Source: JAZNQL01 sp045531205 (GTDB lineage Bacteria; Bacillota; Clostridia; UMGS1883; UMGS1540). Taken from it: DNA of 20,268 nt. Location of the stretch: contig JAZSDN010000017.1 of assembly GCA_045531205.1 (NCBI GenBank), positions 1 to 20,268 on the forward strand. The letters are read 5' to 3'. The notes under the pieces were generated by a model that did no database searches, was not told the origin of the DNA, and saw only the letters and a list, made by a program, of their open reading frames with translations. Shown one piece after another: positions 17,446-20,268 of the stretch (the first letter of the stretch is position 1; each line of letters starts with the position of its first letter). A program made the position numbers and the translations under genes.

Positions 17446-17961
17446 AACGGAACCGGTCTCGGTTCTAATTTCGACAGTCCAGACCATTGGAGAATTTTTC
17501 GAGTGAATAAGAGGAAACAGAGAGACGAGTGAAACTCCCGAAACCGAACATTTGTTTGGCGGGTCGGGGAGGAACGTCCCGACCCGAGTTTCCCCTATTC
17601 TAACCCATATGGAAATTTTTTCTATTGAAAGTGAACCCCTATATGCGCCCATATGCTCCCGAAAACGCAATATGCGCGATCATAAGCTTGAACGGGGCGA
17701 CCCCGGCCAAGAGCGCCGAGATCCAAACTTTGAAAGTTGGTCTCGAAATTTTCAGAGACACCGTAGCTCTGGCATATGCACCAGGGTATCCTATTTTCCG
17801 ATTTTTCCAATAGAAAAGAGTAAAAATGAGTTTCTCATCGTTCGTTAATTTTTTGAGGCTTAAAATGCCGATTTGGCGATTCAGGACACCTCGACCGGGC
17901 ACACGTCACTCCTTTGTTTCTGACCTTTATATACCACCTAACGCGCCCGGACTTTATTAAC

Positions 17962-17994
17962 GTAGTAACTCACACCTTCGGTGTGAGTTACTAC
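17962..17994. repeat. 14-bp perfect hairpin
   Basis: GTAGTAACTCACAC pairs with GTGTGAGTTACTAC around CTTCG. No T tract on the + side; AT-rich DNA follows. Confidence 0.85.
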
Positions 17995-18002
17995 TTATAG
18001 AT

Positions 18003-18085
18003 TTTTACAAATAATAATAATATTATATTTATAAATAATAATATATATAATAATATATATTTATATAATAATAATAATATATAAG
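18003..18085. repeat. A/T-only tract with AAT and AT repeats
   Basis: About 80 bp almost without G or C, made of TAATAATAAT and ATATATAT runs. Candidate DNA-unwinding element or flexible spacer beside the hairpin at 17962. Confidence 0.7.
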
Positions 18086-18183
18086 GTAACTTTTTTATAT
18101 TTAAAGAGTTCGCGACGGCAAAATTAAAAGACGTTGCCCAAAGCCGATCAAAGATCCCCGACCGGGACAAGCGCAGTGAAGAT

Positions 18184-18212
18184 TTGACTTTTTTAAAAAA
18201 ATATGTTATAAT
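18184..18212 (+). promoter_or_regulatory. Promoter upstream of gene 18345 (distal)
   Basis: TTGACT, 17 bp, TATAAT. The short RNA it would make contains GCGTTC/GAACGC (18257-18271) before the second promoter. Confidence 0.75.
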
Positions 18213-18274
18213 AGAATTGATACCATAAAAATTTTTGTTCATAAGCGCCCCCGTCGCGTTCGAAGAACGCACGA

Positions 18275-18303
18275 TTGACAAAACTAAAAAAATATATTAT
18301 AAT
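18275..18303 (+). promoter_or_regulatory. Promoter for gene 18345 (proximal)
   Basis: TTGACA, 17 bp, TATAAT. Confidence 0.8.
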
Positions 18304-18344
18304 ATATATAGAAAATAAAAAATAAAATAAAAAGGAATGATTAT

Positions 18345-18764
18345 ATGTCAGCACAAATGAAAGACCTCGTTGCAGAACTTCTTAATCAGGGTTATGCATT
18401 CGATGATATCAAAAACGAAATCGATGCCCAGGTAAAGGCTCGTGAAGACGAGGCAAAGCGCATCCAGGAAGAGGCCATGGCCGCACAGTTCCAGTCTCAG
18501 AAGATTGCAGACGCGGACCAGCTTGTAGCAGATGTTATCACCTTCCTTAACACCTATTATCCCGACTGTTTGGCAGACACAGAGATTGATAGCGTAACAG
18601 GTATCGGTGAACTTCTTGTTAAGGAGCTCGACAGCTCTATGAATATGCTTAAGCTTATGGCTAAGGTATACGCTCCTAAGACAGTGGCAAAAAGACCAAC
18701 AGTAGAAGTAAAAAAGCCCGTTGCGGACCCAATTGAAATGTTCTTGAGGGAGCTCGGTCTTTGA
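18345..18764 (+). CDS. Helical hypothetical protein, 139 aa
   Basis: Ribosome-binding site AAAAGGAATG. Helical throughout, with a short N-terminal UBA-like patch (LVAELLNQGYAFDDIKNEID, about residues 8-27), a charged coiled coil (QVKAREDEAKRIQEEAMAAQ, about 29-48), and a C-terminal Pro/Lys linker ending in PIEMFLRELGL. Resembles in layout the cassette B proteins (small helical domain, charged linker, end motif), but sequence identity is low. Codon use is richer in C/G third positions than in the array. Tandem promoters. Confidence 0.8.
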   Translation: MSAQMKDLVAELLNQGYAFDDIKNEIDAQVKAREDEAKRIQEEAMAAQFQSQKIADADQLVADVITFLNTYYPDCLADTEIDSVTGIGELLVKELDSSMNMLKLMAKVYAPKTVAKRPTVEVKKPVADPIEMFLRELGL

Positions 18765-18807
18765 TTTAACTGTAGTTAACTACAGCTCTCTACAGGGTTA
18801 AATTTTT
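18765..18807 (+). terminator. Palindrome / alternative terminator after 18345
   Basis: CTGTAGTTAACTACAG (18770-18785) is a perfect 16-bp palindrome. Alternatively TTTAACTGTAG pairs with CTACAGGGTTAAA (18791-18803), bulging GG, followed by TTTTT. The two folds are mutually exclusive. Confidence 0.55.
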
Positions 18808-18830
18808 CCAAGAGAGAAAGAATAGAAAAG

Positions 18831-18915
18831 GTGCGGTCGGGGCGGCTACGAGAACGGTCGTCCCAGACACAAAGCACCACTATGCTGGGTGAGGCGGAGC
18901 CAGACCTCTTCACCA
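18831..18915 (+). ncRNA. Compact structured segment, possible RNA
   Basis: GGTGC pairs with GCACC and encloses GGGGCGGC/GTCGTCCC. A second hairpin, GGTGAGG with CCTCTTCACC (18889-18914), follows. It may be a 3' UTR element of 18345 or a separate RNA. No dedicated promoter is obvious. Confidence 0.4.
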
Positions 18916-18991
18916 TTTTCACAATTTTTCTATAGTTTTTATAATTTTATATAGTTCTCAATGACTTTATATATTCTTATAGTTTCTTTTT

Positions 18992-19022
18992 AAACCAGTT
19001 CTATTTCAGAACTGGTTTTTTC
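18992..19022 (+). terminator. Rho-independent terminator
   Basis: AAACCAGTTCT, loop ATTTC, AGAACTGGTTT, then TTT. Ends + strand transcription before the minus-strand module. Confidence 0.85.
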
Positions 19023-19069
19023 ATTTCATTCGAGAATTTCATTTTTCAAATGAATTTCCATTTCACTTT

Positions 19070-19157
19070 TTCTTCGAGCTTCGCTCGAGAATTTTCAAAC
19101 GAAAATTTGAAAACCGGGGCGGCTTAGAGTTTTGTCTCACGAAGTGAGACGAAACTC
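19070..19157. repeat. Three consecutive perfect hairpins
   Basis: TCGAGC/GCTCGA (19074-19088), TTTTCAAA/TTTGAAAA (19092-19112) and GTCTCAC/GTGAGAC (19135-19151) lie between the terminator and the iteron region. The last could terminate minus-strand transcription. Confidence 0.6.
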
Positions 19158-19170
19158 CCAATGTCTCCAT

Positions 19171-19463
19171 GGGACACGAAGTGGGACATGGGACATGGAC
19201 ATATTATTATTAAGTTTGTGTCCATTTTGTCCACCCTAGACAAAATTAAATGTCCATGTTATGTCCCAGTTTTGTCCACCTTTAAAATACAAAATCTTTT
19301 GTGTAATCTACTATGGACAAATCTTCTGTCCCAGTTGTGTCCATGTTCTGTCCAGAGGATCCCTCGTGAGACATAACTTGTGTCTCAGTTTTGTCCACGT
19401 TTTGTCCTATGGCAGAAGAGGGTGGACATATCTTTGTGTCCAAGTTTTGTCCATGTTGTGTCC
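19171..19463 (-). repeat. Iteron-like repeat array inside and after the 3' end of gene 19282
   Basis: Four modules of about 40-48 bp at 19238-19280, 19315-19353, 19369-19407 and 19424-19463. Each has one GGACA/AGACA, 12-13 bp to a first TGTCC/TGTCT, then two more TGTCC at 11-bp steps, as AGTTx or ATGTTx spacers. A fifth, looser cluster is at 19172-19232. Three modules lie in the gene's coding sequence and one just downstream of it. Confidence 0.8.
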
Positions 19464-19821
19464 ACTCGTTCCAGTATCTCGACACAGTTTTTGCGGAACA
19501 ACCTACCTTTGCAGCAACTTCTGCATTGGTTAATCCTTCTTTTTTCAATTCAATTATCAAATCCTTATCATAAGTTGATTTGCGGCCTCCCTTTGAACCT
19601 CCGTGAGACGCAGCCTAATATCTCTTTGTAGCATTCTCAATGTTTAACTAAATAGTAGGTAAATAACTTTCAACCAACACATCTCCACCAGTATATTCTC
19701 CATAAATTCCTACATCAATGATAGCTCTCAAAACTTTATTAGCTAAATCTTCTTGTCCAGCCGCATTTAATTTATCTACTGTTTCTAAAAATGTAGCATA
19801 AAATACGAAACTATTATTCAT
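19282..19821 (-). CDS. DUF6291-like/HTH phage protein with two in-frame TAG codons, 179 aa
   Basis: Continuous frame from an ATG after GAGGAGGG to TAA, interrupted only by TAG at residues 58 (19648-19650) and 69 (19615-19617). SFVFYATFLETVDKLNAAGQ at the start and NIENATKRY then GGSKGGRKS around the TAGs resemble the DUF6291-type domain of phage replication modules, from memory. LTNAEVAAKVGCSAKTVSRY (about 97-116) is a clear helix-turn-helix. The Gln/Asp/Thr-rich tail (about 121-179) is encoded by the iteron array. Overlaps the upstream gene by 8 nt. Replication initiator or regulator is the leading guess. If TAG is a true stop it would be a broken gene. Confidence 0.65.
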
Positions 19822-20005
19822 GTTTGCGGCCCTCCTCGCTTAAGAATCTCTCTACCGAGGCGCGCAAGTCTTCAGTATTTTCAAATAAATATACGTAAAG
19901 CCAAGGCTTTTTATTATTAATTTCTGTTCCAACGATTTGATACCCCTATTCACACAATAAGTTCGCTAATCGTTTAGTGAACACTTTATAAGGTTTATTT
20001 GGCAT
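19814..20005 (-). CDS. Small hypothetical protein with one in-frame TAG, 63 aa
   Basis: Starts with ATG after AAAAAAGGAGAC and ends in TAA that overlaps the start of gene 19282. TAG at residue 20 (19946-19948), between NLLCE and GYQIVGTE. The rest, NKKPWLYVYLFENTEDLRAS and VERFLSEEGRK, reads as a beta strand and helix protein. The layout (helix with TKRLANLL, then strand, then KPWLYVYLFE) resembles small phage DUF5659-like proteins. The coupling to 19282 and intact frame on both sides of TAG argue that it is translated. Confidence 0.6.
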
Positions 20006-20027
20006 AATTTAGTCTCCTTTTTTGATT

Positions 20028-20171
20028 TTAGTTTTTGATATATTCCTTGATTGCGCGACGGATAACCTGAGACATACTCAAATCGTTATCAGCGCAGTAA
20101 TTCTCTAATTCTTTCTTTTCTTCCGCAGTTAATCTTACTGAAACTGTAGAATAAGCTTGTTTATCAGCCAT
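20028..20171 (-). CDS. Ribbon-helix-helix (CopG/Arc-like) protein, 47 aa
   Basis: Start ATG 8 nt after GAAAGGATGTGA. YSTVSVRLTAEEKKELENYC (about residues 7-26) gives the DNA-contacting strand and helix A; LSMSQVIRRAIKEYI (31-45) gives the turn and helix B. This is the complete minimal RHH fold, which dimerises and inserts a beta ribbon into the major groove. RHH proteins of this length regulate copy number or their own operon. First of three colinear genes, so probably an autorepressor here. No TAG in it. Confidence 0.85.
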   Translation of the reverse strand: MADKQAYSTVSVRLTAEEKKELENYCADNDLSMSQVIRRAIKEYIKN

Positions 20172-20268
20172 TTAATTCACATCCTTTCACTATATATAAA
20201 AATTGTTTTAATATGATTACTCTGCCTTGTCCTAAAAATTTATAACTTTTATTGATTTTTATAAAAAA

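Larger units (their letters stand above)
17446..18183. other. Gene-poor segment
   Basis: No ORF here has a ribosome-binding site and promoter. It holds a LexA-like box GAACATTTGTTT (17545-17556), a GC hairpin CGGGTCGGG/CCCGACCCG (17560-17586), four CATATG/ATATGC words between 17606 and 17780, an inverted pair TTTTCTATTG/CAATAGAAAA around 17614 and 17807 flanking them, CAGAG/CTCTG at about 17755-17773, the 14-bp hairpin and the A/T tract. It could be a replication or packaging-type site. Confidence 0.5.

Noticed and set aside
17353..17902. Several 60-105-aa frames on both strands
   Set aside because: No promoter or ribosome-binding site, mutually overlapping, and composition unlike neighbouring genes.
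19161..19631. Frames of 60-90 aa on the + strand
   Set aside because: They are Cys/Val-rich translations of the TGTCC repeats, antisense to the HTH gene.
19282..20005. Pseudogenes caused by nonsense mutations
   Set aside because: Not excluded, but three stops of a single kind, no frameshift, good ribosome-binding sites, overlapping coupled starts, and zero TAG stops elsewhere favour recoding.

Overview
The window looks like accessory DNA of a Firmicutes (Clostridia or Bacilli) bacteriophage or phage-plasmid. Supporting signs are AT-rich genes only 40-250 residues long, host-type sigma-A promoters (TTGACA, 17 bp, TGnTATAAT), a strong AGGAGG-type ribosome-binding grammar, two tRNAs with encoded CCA, and phage-typical nucleotide and nuclease enzymes. 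No virion, packaging or integrase gene is visible, so the phage assignment is inference.

From 1 to about 17.4 kb all coding genes lie on the + strand. They form an array of small, mostly autonomous transcription units: each has a near-consensus promoter, a leader of about 25-30 nt ending in a GAAAGAGAGGTAAT-like ribosome-binding site, one to three short genes, and then the next promoter. Recognisable products are a radical-SAM protein (7476), a PRTase-fold protein (8810), a HAD-type nucleotidase (9778), a DEDDh 3'-5' exonuclease (10856), a GIY-YIG-like nuclease (15570), a DUF5698-like membrane protein (13288), several Zn/Cys small proteins, and a duplicated two-gene cassette (11730/12140 and 14723/15145). 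The layout resembles an early host-takeover region read by unmodified host RNA polymerase.

Between the coding units sit many apparently noncoding units: a terminated structured RNA (about 3324-3527), two paralogous minus-strand RNAs with a covarying hairpin (about 135-349 and 3640-3813), a run of structured RNAs leading into tRNA-Lys (6657-7257), mini-RNAs (10726, 14441, 14542), and a family of GC-rich hairpins. Four of those hairpins are read by minus-strand promoters that diverge from the next gene's promoter across inverted repeats. Both tRNAs are followed by the same 20-nt trailer, which contains CACCTCCTTTCT, identical to the Firmicutes 16S 3' end (anti-Shine-Dalgarno).

From 17.45 to 18.3 kb there is a gene-poor stretch with a 14-bp perfect hairpin and an A/T-only tract. 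One gene (18345) follows, then a structured segment and a terminator. From 19.15 to 20.2 kb the minus strand carries a replicon-like module: an RHH protein, a small gene, and an overlapping DUF6291-like/HTH protein whose 3' end is built from about 48-bp iteron-like repeats. The last two genes contain three in-frame TAG codons. None of the 45 genes called here ends in TAG (33 TAA, 12 TGA), which suggests amber reassignment, most likely to glutamine.
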